A stretch of 64,000 nt of DNA, from NCBI RefSeq assembly GCF_900163645.1, contig NZ_FUKM01000057.1:372001-436000 (forward strand), read 5' to 3'. Shown here in pieces: positions 34,233 through 43,687 of this stretch; within the stretch, counting starts at the first letter, position 1, and each line of letters opens with the position of its first letter. The translations under genes and the position numbers were made by a program. This DNA comes from Halomonas citrativorans. Its GTDB lineage: Bacteria; Pseudomonadota; Gammaproteobacteria; Pseudomonadales; Halomonadaceae. The notes under the pieces were generated by a model. That model worked only from the letters and a program-made list of their open reading frames with translations. It searched no databases and had not been told where the DNA came from.

Positions 34233-34266
34233 ATAAAAAGCAGACGCGTGTTAGTGGATTGCGATG

Positions 34267-35145
<879 letters not shown>

Positions 35146-35273
35146 TCAGATAAGAGCGCTGTCAGCGGCTCAACGTCGTTGGCATGTGCACGTGCCGAGC
35201 GCATTATTTTGCCCGTTGCAGGGTTTTAGCTGACAATGCCAACCAACACGATGGTTACGTTTGGGGATATTGC

Positions 35274-35567
35274 ATGCAGGCAAACGGTTTTTTTGACAGG
35301 GTGGGGGAAACCATCGGCGATGTAATTCGTACAGTGGTTGAGTTCCTATTGGCTATTTTTACCAACTTCTTCGGTGCCCTTGAAGAGTTTGTCGATGGGC
35401 TCAGTCGTTCGCTGGGGATCAACGCGTCATTTTTTAGCCTTCTGGTGTTAATCATAGGGCTTTATCTATTGTGGGGTGGTGTGCGAGCGCTGTTACGCGG
35501 ATCGCTGTTTGGCGCCATTGTACGGATTTTACTGGCGCTATTTATTCTTTCTTGGCTCATTATGTGA
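35274..35567 (+). CDS. Small membrane protein of unknown function
   Basis: A 97-residue product (start ATG at 35274, GGGGA upstream). It has an amphipathic N-terminus, a hydrophobic segment near residues 15-35, and two hydrophobic segments near 50-68 and 78-96 separated by an Arg-rich turn. I recognise no family. It is alone between ydfG (divergent) and an HPP-family gene. A longer in-frame start exists upstream but gives an unlikely Cys/His-rich leader. Confidence 0.5.
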   Translation: MQANGFFDRVGETIGDVIRTVVEFLLAIFTNFFGALEEFVDGLSRSLGINASFFSLLVLIIGLYLLWGGVRALLRGSLFGAIVRILLALFILSWLIM

Positions 35568-35742
35568 TTAGCGTCATCATAACGATGATGCAAGTAAGCT
35601 TGCTAAGTATCTGTATTGATGGCGTTAATCAGTCCGCCCGATAATGTTTTGAAACGCATTCATAACGCTATGACCATTTATCATTTGCCTATTTGGTGCA
35701 ATTTGCCATCATTTCGCACTTCTTTAGTGCAATGAGAGCGAG

Positions 35743-36270
35743 ATGAAAACGTATCTTGGCAAAATGCGGGGCGAACGTATTCAGCGCAATCGGGTAGGTT
35801 GGCAGGATGCTGTATGGTCATGGGTGGGCGCATTTACCGGTATGGCGGTGATTTGCTGGTTAAGCTCGGCATGGCTTTCCCAGCAACTGCTGATTGTGGG
35901 TTCGTTTGGGGCAACGTCGGTACTGATCTATGCCGCACCGGAAAGCCCGTTTGCGCAGCCCAGCCATGTGCTGTTTGGCAGTGTCCTGTCAGCGTGTATT
36001 GGCGTGGGCTGTTACCAGCTCTTGGGCGCAACGCCTCTTTCCATGGCGCTTTCGGTATCGCTTTCCATTCTGATTATGCAATTAACCCATACGGTGCATC
36101 CGCCCGGCGCTGCGGCGGCGCTTATTGCGGTAGGTGGCGGTGCCAGTGTGCATAATCTGGGCTGGTGGTACCCGCTGCTCCCTATTGGTATGGGCAGCGT
36201 GGTGATGCTGGCGATCGCAATTTTGGTTAATAACCTGGCACGCCATCGCCGCTATCCGCGCTATTGGTAG
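35743..36270 (+). CDS. HPP-family membrane protein
   Basis: A 175-residue inner-membrane protein with about four hydrophobic segments. The HPPGAAAALIAVGG stretch near residue 118 contains the His-Pro-Pro motif that names the family, and IVGSFGATSVLIYAAPESPFAQP near 50 is also typical. Some HPP proteins are linked to nitrite transport in plastids and cyanobacteria, but bacterial roles are mostly unknown. A 175-bp gap before it has a small CATCAT/ATGATG hairpin and no other recognised element. Confidence 0.78.
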   Translation: MKTYLGKMRGERIQRNRVGWQDAVWSWVGAFTGMAVICWLSSAWLSQQLLIVGSFGATSVLIYAAPESPFAQPSHVLFGSVLSACIGVGCYQLLGATPLSMALSVSLSILIMQLTHTVHPPGAAAALIAVGGGASVHNLGWWYPLLPIGMGSVVMLAIAILVNNLARHRRYPRYW

Positions 36271-36293
36271 TGTCCGTACGATTGATAGTGTAA

Positions 36294-36944
36294 CTAAAGG
36301 CGGTTTAACTGCTGCTCCAACGCGAAAATATGCGCATCATCGACGTTTAAATGCCGCAGTGCCTGGGCCAGGTTAACCAGGTAGTCACGGTTGGGGCCGC
36401 TAGGGCCAGACGCGTGAGCAATCTGGCGGGCCATATCATCAAGCGGCGCTGGGCCTAGAAAGGCGGGATTATCGTCGGTTGCCAAATACACCAGCCCTTG
36501 CGTTTGATCACCCTCGTTAGTGCTTGAATCGTCATCTGTAAAATTGTCCGTAAAAAACAGGGGCGTTAACTCGCGCAAGTAGCCATTTTTCTCACGATGA
36601 TCCAACGGTGCTAATGTCTCGGGAGTAATGCGGTAGGCCATGCCGTGGCAAATAGCCCCTGGGACAGGCGTGAGGGTGACAACGCGACCAGGCGCTTCCA
36701 GCGTGCCACGGTGATCATGCGAACCCTGCCAGAAGCGGCGCTCCCAACCGGTAATATAAGCACTGCGTTTTTCCAGGAAGGGAAAATCCGCTTTCCAGAT
36801 CAGCGATCCGTACCCGAAAATCCAGATTTCCGCATCTTCATCGAAGCGGTGGCGCTGCTGGTTGATGGCAGTGGTATCGATCAACATGGGCCCAACAAAC
36901 TCTACATGGTTATAAAAATGTCGTTTAAAATGCCATGGTAACAT
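36294..36944 (-). CDS. ChaC-family gamma-glutamylcyclotransferase
   Basis: A 216-residue protein of the ChaC family, which cleaves glutathione to 5-oxoproline and Cys-Gly. The signature IFGYGSLIWKADFPF lies near residues 42-56, RRFWQGSHDHRGT near 69, and the catalytic-Glu region LDHREKNGYLREL near 113. The start at 36944 is preceded by AGAGGAGA; a later ATG at 36887 lacks a site. Its start codon is only 27 bp from that of the divergent CbiX-like gene. A link to the 5-oxoprolinase genes at the left end of the window is possible through the shared metabolite. Confidence 0.88.
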   Translation of the reverse strand: MLPWHFKRHFYNHVEFVGPMLIDTTAINQQRHRFDEDAEIWIFGYGSLIWKADFPFLEKRSAYITGWERRFWQGSHDHRGTLEAPGRVVTLTPVPGAICHGMAYRITPETLAPLDHREKNGYLRELTPLFFTDNFTDDDSSTNEGDQTQGLVYLATDDNPAFLGPAPLDDMARQIAHASGPSGPNRDYLVNLAQALRHLNVDDAHIFALEQQLNRL

Positions 36945-36971
36945 GACCGGGCACTCTCCTCTGGAGTAATC
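36945..36971. promoter_or_regulatory. 27-bp divergent spacer with a two-way Shine-Dalgarno palindrome
   Basis: CTCCTCTGGAG (36956-36966) is a small dyad. Its right arm GGAG serves the rightward gene and its left arm, read on the other strand, gives the GGAG of the leftward gene. Promoters of both genes must lie inside the opposing coding regions, so the transcripts overlap at their 5' ends. Confidence 0.6.
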
Positions 36972-37835
36972 ATGCGCGCTATTTTTCTGGTCGATAATGG
37001 CTCATTACGCCCGGCCGCCACCCGCAATTTACGCCGTATAGCGGCCTTGCTCAGCCAACAAACAGGCGAGACGGTGCACGCCGCGTCACTGCTCCACTCC
37101 CATAAAATCCCGGCGAATGAGCTGGAGGGTACTCCCGCACTTACCCTTGGGCCAGCCGCCGAGCGCAGCGCGGAGCAAGGGGCTACCGAGATCATCGTTT
37201 TGCCGTTCTTTTTTGGGCCAAGCAAGGCCTTGACCGGCTATCTACCCGAACGTATGGCGACCCTACAAGCGCGCTTTCCTAACGTGAGTGTGCGAGTTGC
37301 CCAGCCTTTGGTGGACGAGCAGGGTGATAACGACTTGCGGCTGGCCAGGCTGTTGGCTGACAACGTACGCGAGCATCTTAACGGTACGCGCCCCCGGGTT
37401 GCGCTTGTCGACCACGGCAGCCCTATTCCTGAAGTGACCGCCGTGCGCAATCGGCTGGCTGGGCAGTTGAGTGTGCTGTTAGCGGATGAGGTTGCCTGCG
37501 TGGCCGCGGCGTCCATGGAACGGCGTGAGGGTGAGGCGTATCGCTTTAACGAGCCGTTGTTGGAAAACCTGCTGGATAACCCCGGTTTTCACGATAGGCC
37601 GGTCGTTCTGGCGATGCTGTTTCTCTCGCCGGGCAGGCATGCTGGGGAAGAAGGTGATATTGCCGAGATTTGCCAGGACGCTCAGCAGCGTCACCCTACG
37701 CTTAGTGTTGCGACCACAAGGCTGGTCGGTGAACATTCCGGTATTGTCGAAATTTTGCACTCTCGGCTATGCCAAGCGCTTGATGGGCAACGCTTTCTGC
37801 TGGAACTACCCGCGCCCGATAACACGCTGCGTTAG
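36972..37835 (+). CDS. CbiX/SirB-like chelatase-family protein, two-domain
   Basis: A 287-residue protein made of two similar CbiX-like halves. The first half has [12 protein letters not shown] near residue 5, where metal-chelatase members carry the conserved His-Gly, here Asn-Gly; the second has [13 protein letters not shown] near 143 and [15 protein letters not shown] near 217 with candidate metal-ligand His residues. Sirohydrochlorin cobalt/iron chelation is the known role of the family. No cobalamin or siroheme genes are adjacent, so its substrate is open. GGAG precedes the ATG. Confidence 0.8.
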   Translation: MRAIFLVDNGSLRPAATRNLRRIAALLSQQTGETVHAASLLHSHKIPANELEGTPALTLGPAAERSAEQGATEIIVLPFFFGPSKALTGYLPERMATLQARFPNVSVRVAQPLVDEQGDNDLRLARLLADNVREHLNGTRPRVALVDHGSPIPEVTAVRNRLAGQLSVLLADEVACVAAASMERREGEAYRFNEPLLENLLDNPGFHDRPVVLAMLFLSPGRHAGEEGDIAEICQDAQQRHPTLSVATTRLVGEHSGIVEILHSRLCQALDGQRFLLELPAPDNTLR

Positions 37836-37918
37836 GCGAAGGGTGTAACGTTGCCCAAGAGCGCGTAGAATCGCGAGCCTTTGTACGCGCAATTACTCCG
37901 CTAACCAGGGTCACCATC

Positions 37919-39508
37919 TTGATCGCAACCGCCAATATCACCATGCAGTTCGGGGCCAAGCCTCTGTTCGAGAACGTCTCCGTCAAATTCAACAACGGCA
38001 ATCGCTACGGTCTGATTGGCGCCAACGGTTGCGGCAAGTCGACCTTTATGAAAATTCTGGGTGGCGAGCTTGAGCCATCCTCTGGTCAGGTCATGCTGGA
38101 TAACAGCACGCGGCTGGGCAAGCTGCGCCAGGACCAGTTCGCCTATGAGAATGAGCGGGTCATCGACACCGTGATCATGGGCAATACCGAGCTTTGGAAG
38201 GTTGCAGCGGAACGCGAACGCATTTACAGCCTGCCGGAAATGAGCGAAGAAGACGGTATGGCCGTAGCCGACCTGGAAGTACGCTTCGCTGAGCTGGATG
38301 GCTACACTGCCGAATCCCGCGCCGGTGAACTGCTTCTGGGCCTGGGAATTTCCATTGAGCAGCATACCGGCCCAATGAGTGAAGTGGCTCCCGGCTGGAA
38401 GCTGCGCGTGCTGCTTGCCCAAGCGCTCTTTTCTGACCCTGATGTACTGCTGCTCGACGAGCCTACCAACCATCTGGATATCAACACGATCCGTTGGCTG
38501 GAAGATATTCTGACAGCGCGTAACAGCACCATGGTCATCATTTCTCACGACCGCCACTTCCTGAACAGCGTATGTACGCACATGGCGGACCTGGATTACG
38601 GTGAGATTACCCTGTTCCCGGGTAATTATGACGACTACATGACCGCGGCAACCGCTGCGCGTGAGCGTCAACATTCGGATAACGCCAAGAAAAAAGCCCA
38701 GATTGCTGAGCTTCAGCAGTTTGTTAGCCGCTTTTCGGCGAACGCCTCAAAAGCCAAGCAGGCCACCTCGCGGGCGCGCCAGATCGACAAGATCAAGCTT
38801 GAGGACATCAAGCCCTCGAGTCGCGTCAGCCCTTTTATTCGCTTTGACCAGAACAAGAAAATTCACCGTAATGCGGTCAACGTGGATGCGATCACCAAAG
38901 GTTACGATGACGGTACGCCGCTGTTTGAGCGCTTCTCCATGACCGTCGAAGCCGGTGAGCGTATTGCGATCATCGGCCCCAACGGTATCGGCAAAACGAC
39001 CCTGCTGAAAACCCTGGCAGGTGATCTGCGCCCCGATAAAGGCGAAGTGAAGTGGACCGATGCGGCCGAAGTAGGCGTCTTTGCCCAGGATCATGCCGAC
39101 GACTTTGCCGTCGATATGACACTCTTCGAGTGGATGGGACAGTGGACCCAGGGTGGCGAGCAGGTCGTACGCGGTGCGCTGGGGCGCATGCTGTTCTCAA
39201 GCGACGATATTGGAAAGTCCATCAAGGTCATTTCCGGCGGTGAGCAGGGGCGCATGCTGTTTGGCAAGTTAACCCTGACCAACCCCAATGTACTGCTGAT
39301 GGATGAGCCGACCAACCACCTGGATATGGAGTCCATTGAGGCGCTAAACCTGGCGCTGGAAAACTATCCTGGTACGCTGATGTTTGTCAGCCACGACCGC
39401 GAGTTCGTGTCGTCGCTCGCCACACGTATTATCGATATGCAGCCAGACGGCATTGTCGACTTCAGCGGCAGCTATGACGATTATCTGCGCAGCCAAGGCG
39501 TGGTGTAA
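37919..39508 (+). CDS. ybiT: ABC-F ribosome-associated ATPase, YbiT type
   Basis: A 529-residue soluble protein with two ABC domains and no membrane segment. Walker A motifs are GANGCGKST near residue 36 and GPNGIGKTT near 355; signatures lie near 160 and 440 (ISGGEQGRM), each followed by [11 protein letters not shown] or [11 protein letters not shown]. The [23 protein letters not shown] linker is typical of YbiT. ABC-F proteins act on the ribosome during translation. The start codon appears to be TTG, which aligns with the start of the E. coli protein. Confidence 0.93.
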   Translation: MIATANITMQFGAKPLFENVSVKFNNGNRYGLIGANGCGKSTFMKILGGELEPSSGQVMLDNSTRLGKLRQDQFAYENERVIDTVIMGNTELWKVAAERERIYSLPEMSEEDGMAVADLEVRFAELDGYTAESRAGELLLGLGISIEQHTGPMSEVAPGWKLRVLLAQALFSDPDVLLLDEPTNHLDINTIRWLEDILTARNSTMVIISHDRHFLNSVCTHMADLDYGEITLFPGNYDDYMTAATAARERQHSDNAKKKAQIAELQQFVSRFSANASKAKQATSRARQIDKIKLEDIKPSSRVSPFIRFDQNKKIHRNAVNVDAITKGYDDGTPLFERFSMTVEAGERIAIIGPNGIGKTTLLKTLAGDLRPDKGEVKWTDAAEVGVFAQDHADDFAVDMTLFEWMGQWTQGGEQVVRGALGRMLFSSDDIGKSIKVISGGEQGRMLFGKLTLTNPNVLLMDEPTNHLDMESIEALNLALENYPGTLMFVSHDREFVSSLATRIIDMQPDGIVDFSGSYDDYLRSQGVV

Positions 39509-39550
39509 ACAGCGCAATCATCAACGGCTAAGGCATTGAGCGTGAACTCA

Positions 39551-40162
39551 TCAGCCGATAATGGTGGCGTAGGTCGCTTCCGTTACCGGCTGGTGGTGGA
39601 TATCCAATACATCCGCGTTTAAAAGGCTGCCTACTTCTTTGGCAAGCTCCACATACACGTGCATCTGCTGATTACGGCGTTTGTGCAGCGGTGGTTTAAC
39701 GATCAAGCTGATACCCCGCACCGCTTCAGTGCCTTGCTCATCCCGGTACAAGTCGGGCAGCTCACCAGGCAAAAAAGCATTCGTGACGGTGATGGGGTTG
39801 GCAGGCTGTTGGCCACTAATCAAAAACACGTGCTTGAGCGAATCGTACTGGGCATCATGACTTTTCAGCCACTCGGCCAAACGCTGGTCAGTGCTCTCTC
39901 CCGGCTGATCAAAAAGAATAAACAGCGAATGCTGTTTAAACGTTTGGGCGGGCTTGGCCGCTGCTTCTGGCTCAACGACAGGTTCAGGCGTTGGCGGGGT
40001 TGCGGCGGCTTTAGCCGCTATTTTGCGTGCGATAGCGCGGGCGCGCCGACGCTTATGCCAAGGCACCACAATGTAGATAAAAATAGCGGTAGCAATGCCA
40101 GCCAGTAGCAATGAGGCCACAGAAAGTAGTAATACAGTGGTGTTATTATTATCCATCGGCAT
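39551..40162 (-). CDS. ZipA-like protein with membrane anchor
   Basis: A 203-residue protein with the ZipA plan: an N-terminal transmembrane helix (about residues 9-33), a basic stretch KRRRARAIARK, an Ala/Pro/Glu linker (about 45-75), and a C-terminal domain of about 125 residues resembling the FtsZ-binding domain of ZipA (ITVTNAFLPGELPDLYRD, then VRGISLIVKPPL). The linker is much shorter than in E. coli ZipA. ZipA is usually next to ligA, which is absent here, so this may be a second copy. The similarity is remote and by pattern only. Confidence 0.55.
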   Translation of the reverse strand: MPMDNNNTTVLLLSVASLLLAGIATAIFIYIVVPWHKRRRARAIARKIAAKAAATPPTPEPVVEPEAAAKPAQTFKQHSLFILFDQPGESTDQRLAEWLKSHDAQYDSLKHVFLISGQQPANPITVTNAFLPGELPDLYRDEQGTEAVRGISLIVKPPLHKRRNQQMHVYVELAKEVGSLLNADVLDIHHQPVTEATYATIIG

Positions 40163-40258
40163 TCAAACCTGTTTAAAAAGCAGCGGTAGTTATGACGTTT
40201 AAGTGAACTGGTAACCAGAATTTGTATATTAACAGCGTTCTAGCACTAAGATATATGC

Positions 40259-40286
40259 AAAAAGCACCACACAAGTGGTGCTTTTT
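40259..40286 (-). terminator. Terminator of the old yellow enzyme gene
   Basis: AAAAAGCACCAC and GTGGTGCTTTTT form a 12-bp perfect stem with a 4-base loop ACAA. Because the arms end in A and T runs it can work on both strands; the leftward gene at 40319 needs it. Confidence 0.85.
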
Positions 40287-40318
40287 GCTGTTATGAACAC
40301 GCAATTTACGTCGGCATA

Positions 40319-41437
40319 TTAACCAATACGATCATAACCGTTATCCATAAATGGGTAATCGGTATAGCCTTTCTCGTCGCCACCGTAGAAGGTGGCGTGA
40401 TCAGGCTCATTCAATGGTGCGTTCTTATAAAAACGCTCAGCCAGGTCGGGATTGGCGATATACGGACGGCCAAAGGCAGCGGCCTCAGCATTGCCTGAAT
40501 CGAGCAGGGCCTCGGCACGTTCGGCGTTATAGTTACCGCAGTAGATCAGGCTGCCGCTAAAGCGCTCACGCATCTGCTCGCGAAAACCGTCAGGGAACTG
40601 AATGTCGCCACCGGCCCAGTTAGGCTCGTTAAGATGCAAATAGGCAAGGCCACGCTTGGAAAGCTGATCCGCCATATAGAGCGCCATCGCTTCAGGCTCG
40701 TCGTCGGTTAATCCAAACAGCTCGATAAACGGCGTCATACGAATGCCAACTCGGTCAGCGCCAAATACGCCAACAACGGCATCGACCACTTCCAGCGGGA
40801 AGCGCGCACGGTTTTCCAGCGAGCCACCGTATTGGTCGGTACGCTGGTTAGTGCCGGTGGCCAGGAACTGATTCAGCAAATACGCATTGGCCGCGTGCAC
40901 TTCGACCATGTCGAAACCCGCACGCTTGGCACGCACCGCCGCTTGGCGGTAGTCATCCACAATGCCGGGGATCTCGTCGGTTTCCAGCGCGCGCGGTGTG
41001 CTGGTGGGGTGCTGGCCTGCGCTACCGTCTTCAAACTCAACAAAACACTGGGCGCCTTCACCTTTAAGCGCACTGGGCGCGACCGGCTGTTCGCCATTGG
41101 GTTGCACCATCTCGTGGGAAACACGCCCAACGTGCCAAAGTTGCAGAGCAATTCGGCCACCTTTGGCATGCACCGTGTTGACGACCTCCTTCCAGCCCGC
41201 TTCCTGCTCATCGGTCCAAATGCCTGGGGTGTAGACGTAACCACGGGCAGTGGGAGAGATATTGGTTGCTTCACTAATAATCAGGCCTGAACCAGCCCGC
41301 TGCCCATAATAGGCTTGCTGCAGTTTGCCTGGCACGCTATCCGGTGTGCGTGCGCGTGTGAGCGGTGCCATGATGACGCGGTTAGGAATCGACAGACTAC
41401 CGAGTTGGGTCGGGGTAAAAAGCGTTTCAAATGCCAT
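40319..41437 (-). CDS. nemA: Old yellow enzyme family alkene reductase (NemA type)
   Basis: A 372-residue FMN oxidoreductase of the OYE family, which reduces activated C=C bonds, N-ethylmaleimide or nitro compounds with NADPH. APLTRART near residue 25, LQLWHVGRVSHEM near 98, VEVHAANAYLLNQF (substrate His and Asn) near 180, and YGGSLENRARFPLEV near 205 are the standard motifs. The gene is monocistronic between two terminators. The natural substrate of such enzymes is usually unknown; electrophile detoxification is the common view. The gene symbol is by family resemblance. Confidence 0.9.
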   Translation of the reverse strand: MAFETLFTPTQLGSLSIPNRVIMAPLTRARTPDSVPGKLQQAYYGQRAGSGLIISEATNISPTARGYVYTPGIWTDEQEAGWKEVVNTVHAKGGRIALQLWHVGRVSHEMVQPNGEQPVAPSALKGEGAQCFVEFEDGSAGQHPTSTPRALETDEIPGIVDDYRQAAVRAKRAGFDMVEVHAANAYLLNQFLATGTNQRTDQYGGSLENRARFPLEVVDAVVGVFGADRVGIRMTPFIELFGLTDDEPEAMALYMADQLSKRGLAYLHLNEPNWAGGDIQFPDGFREQMRERFSGSLIYCGNYNAERAEALLDSGNAEAAAFGRPYIANPDLAERFYKNAPLNEPDHATFYGGDEKGYTDYPFMDNGYDRIG

Positions 41438-41553
41438 TCAGCTAACTCCTGTTGCGTGCACTGCTTTAAAGTGATGACACAATAGACCAGTTTACTAGTA
41501 AGCGCCAACCACTCTTCCATGTGGTTGGTTATGAGGCCGACAGGCATAAAACA

Positions 41554-41585
41554 AAACCCCACCTTGATAAAGATGGGGTTTGAAT
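41554..41585 (-). terminator. Terminator after the 128-residue hypothetical gene
   Basis: On the minus strand AAACCCCATC pairs with GGTGGGGTTT around a loop, with one wobble, followed by TTTTGTTTTA. It lies about 80 bp beyond the stop of the leftward gene at 41667. Confidence 0.65.
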
Positions 41586-41666
41586 GACTCATTGATGGCG
41601 CCGTCGATTAACAGCGTAGCGGATTAATGACGTGTCTGAGTAGCGATGTACCTGAGTACGGTGTAC

Positions 41667-42053
41667 TCAATCTCGTTGCCAAGGCCAGCGCCGTTTAGGA
41701 GGCATGACGATTAGCTGAAGGGCATTGTTGAGCGGGAGCATAATCGCGGCTAACTGCCGGTGACAGATAGCGCTATTGAGTACACCGGGGCACTGTTTCA
41801 GCAGTAGCTCGCACTGTTGGGCGGCGAGAAAAATTTGCTCAACTACCTGAGGGGCAAATAGCGGTTTGGCCTCTTTGCAGCAGCGGTTAAGTTCTCCGGA
41901 CAGCATCGAAAGCATTCCAGTATCCAGCCAGCAGGGCAGCGGGTCGTTTAGGCGGCCTGCAATTGAGTGTTGAATCGCCTCGAACGAGGTTCGTAAGAAC
42001 CCAAGAGTTTGGCGAAGCTGTCGCTGCTCACTGGTCATGTCATTTGCCTGCAC
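41667..42053 (-). CDS. Hypothetical helical protein
   Basis: A product of about 128 residues, mostly helical by composition, with five Cys residues and a short Lys/Arg/Trp-rich end (PPKRRWPWQRD). No signal peptide or membrane helix is seen and I recognise no family. Start is uncertain: GTG at 42053 or ATG at 42038, neither with a strong ribosome-binding site. A terminator follows. It is alone between the OYE gene and a TauE/SafE gene. Confidence 0.5.
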   Translation of the reverse strand: MQANDMTSEQRQLRQTLGFLRTSFEAIQHSIAGRLNDPLPCWLDTGMLSMLSGELNRCCKEAKPLFAPQVVEQIFLAAQQCELLLKQCPGVLNSAICHRQLAAIMLPLNNALQLIVMPPKRRWPWQRD

Positions 42054-42182
42054 TTCGTCAACAAGTCGTCGATAAGAGAAAGAGAGTGTTTCTCATTTTC
42101 ATCTATCGAGACGATAGCGCCAGTTAATGGAGGTGTCAATAAATGGTATGCGCCTTAATGTACTCACCCCGGAACGGTCAAT

Positions 42183-42923
42183 TTACTGACTCAGCAAATA
42201 CGCCCCTTGGGAAAAATAGAAAATGCCAATACCGGTCACAATCCAGCGTGTCCATGTACGGAAGTTGGCATCGGTAAGGCGATGTAACACATGTGTACCT
42301 ACTTGAGTGCCCAGGATAGCCAACGGCGCAGCCAGCAATACCATGCCCCAATCCCCAGCGCCCAGTGCCAACGCAGCACTCAGGTAGAAGAGAATTTTAA
42401 TACTATGCGCGACCACCTGAATCATTGCTTTAGTGGCCACCACTTCACGACGGTCCATTCGAGAGCGTACAAAGAAGATATCGATCAGTGGTCCGGACAC
42501 CCCAGCGGCAATGGTTAACCCACCCGATGCCATGCCGCAAAGCAGTGCGTGGCTCGTTCGGTTGGCGTTGAGATGGAACCAACGTTTGGGCATCCACACC
42601 AGAATGGGCATCAAGCCAATTAACAGTGACACCGTGGCGGCATTAGCGCTATAGCCGAGCAGCATCAGTAGCCCGGCGGCGCTTATTACGCCTAGCGTCA
42701 TAAACGCGACCGTTCGCCAGACAATAAACCGCCGCGATAACCATGCCCGCGACCCGTTAGCGGTCAGTTGAATGGCCCCATGCACGGCCATGGCACTGGC
42801 CGCTGGGAACGCGAGCAGCAGAAACCACATCAGTACCAGCCCGCCCGCCATGCCGAAGATACCCGATAACATCGAGGTAAAAAAAACTACAAAAACAAAG
42901 AACGAACCGATGAGTAGGGACAT
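42183..42923 (-). CDS. TauE/SafE (TSUP) family membrane exporter, second copy
   Basis: A 246-residue polytopic membrane protein of the TSUP family with about eight hydrophobic segments. The N-terminal SGIFGMAGGLVLMWFLLLAFP (from about residue 20) and the second-half MASGGLTIAAGVSGPLIDIFF near 130 are the internal repeat typical of the family. It differs from the copy at 8143. Substrate is unknown; sulfur-containing anions are the family theme. It ends 129 bp beyond the hypothetical gene and starts 12 bp after the end of the transglycosylase gene, so both may be co-transcribed. Confidence 0.85.
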   Translation of the reverse strand: MSLLIGSFFVFVVFFTSMLSGIFGMAGGLVLMWFLLLAFPAASAMAVHGAIQLTANGSRAWLSRRFIVWRTVAFMTLGVISAAGLLMLLGYSANAATVSLLIGLMPILVWMPKRWFHLNANRTSHALLCGMASGGLTIAAGVSGPLIDIFFVRSRMDRREVVATKAMIQVVAHSIKILFYLSAALALGAGDWGMVLLAAPLAILGTQVGTHVLHRLTDANFRTWTRWIVTGIGIFYFSQGAYLLSQ

Positions 42924-42934
42924 AATAAAACTTC

Positions 42935-43615
42935 TTAGCTACGGCAAAAGGGCCAGACTTGATAAAAGCGGCGGCATTGAAACTCGGCTTCACAGGCATT
43001 GAGCTGGGATTGATAACGGTTTGTGCGAGTGACGATTTGCCGTGCTGCGTTGATAACCTGAGGCTTATTTCGGTACGTGCCACGTCGATACCCGCCTGCG
43101 CCCTCGTGGTAGGCGTAATAGAGATGCTCAGGATTGGTTAATGAAATGCCTGCTTGCTGCTGAGATCGGCGGTTGTACCAGCCGATGAAGTCAGTGGCGT
43201 GCTTCATGCTGGTGCGCCGCGCAAACAAGCTACCTGCCTGCTCCCGGTACTCTCCCCATACCGGGTCTTGCGCTTGGGCATAACCTTTTGCCGAAGAGGG
43301 GCGGGGGCCGGGGATAAAGCCCAGGTAATACTTGCGGTCAGGACGAATGTGGCTTTTAAAGGAAGACTCCTGCTGAATAAACGCCATTTGCGTCGCAATG
43401 GACGTTCCCCACTTCTCCTGAGAGTCGCGTGCGTAGTCGTACCAAGTGGGCTGTTCGCGGAAAATTTCGCAAATATTGCTCTGGTCTTGTGGTGGGTTGG
43501 GGGCAAAGGTCGCACACCCAGAGAGCAGCAGAACGATGCCTACCAGTCCCCAGGTGCGTAATATTATGCACCAAGATAAAGTCGCAGCGGAAAAACTATC
43601 AACAGGGCGCAGCAT
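42935..43615 (-). CDS. Transglycosylase SLT-like lipoprotein
   Basis: A 226-residue protein with a lipoprotein signal: hydrophobic GLVGIVLLLSGCA with the lipidated Cys at residue 34. The mature part resembles a lytic transglycosylase fold: TQMAFIQQESSFKSH near residue 80 gives the catalytic-type Glu, followed by SAKGYAQAQDPVW and HLYYAYHEGAGGY. It probably trims peptidoglycan from the outer membrane side. AAGGA stands before the ATG. Similar proteins are annotated as transglycosylase SLT-domain lipoproteins with no named substrate. Confidence 0.75.
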   Translation of the reverse strand: MLRPVDSFSAATLSWCIILRTWGLVGIVLLLSGCATFAPNPPQDQSNICEIFREQPTWYDYARDSQEKWGTSIATQMAFIQQESSFKSHIRPDRKYYLGFIPGPRPSSAKGYAQAQDPVWGEYREQAGSLFARRTSMKHATDFIGWYNRRSQQQAGISLTNPEHLYYAYHEGAGGYRRGTYRNKPQVINAARQIVTRTNRYQSQLNACEAEFQCRRFYQVWPFCRS

Positions 43616-43687
43616 GATGAGTTCCTTGTGGATAATATTGTCGTCACTGACTTTTTATGATTATTAATATCAGGCTTTTATAAGCGG

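Larger units (their letters stand above)
33969..34266 (-). promoter_or_regulatory. Control region of the malonate operon
   Basis: This 298-bp stretch has no gene. Read leftward, TTGACC (34071-34076), 17 bases, and TATTTG (34048-34053) could form a promoter about 80 bp upstream of matA. A perfect palindrome overlaps and follows the -10 element (next entry). The right part holds a hairpin at 34176-34232. No regulator gene for the operon lies in the immediate surroundings. Confidence 0.45.

Noticed and set aside
37901..38674. Long open frame antisense to ybiT
   Set aside because: It mirrors the strongly conserved ABC-F gene and shows no domain of its own.
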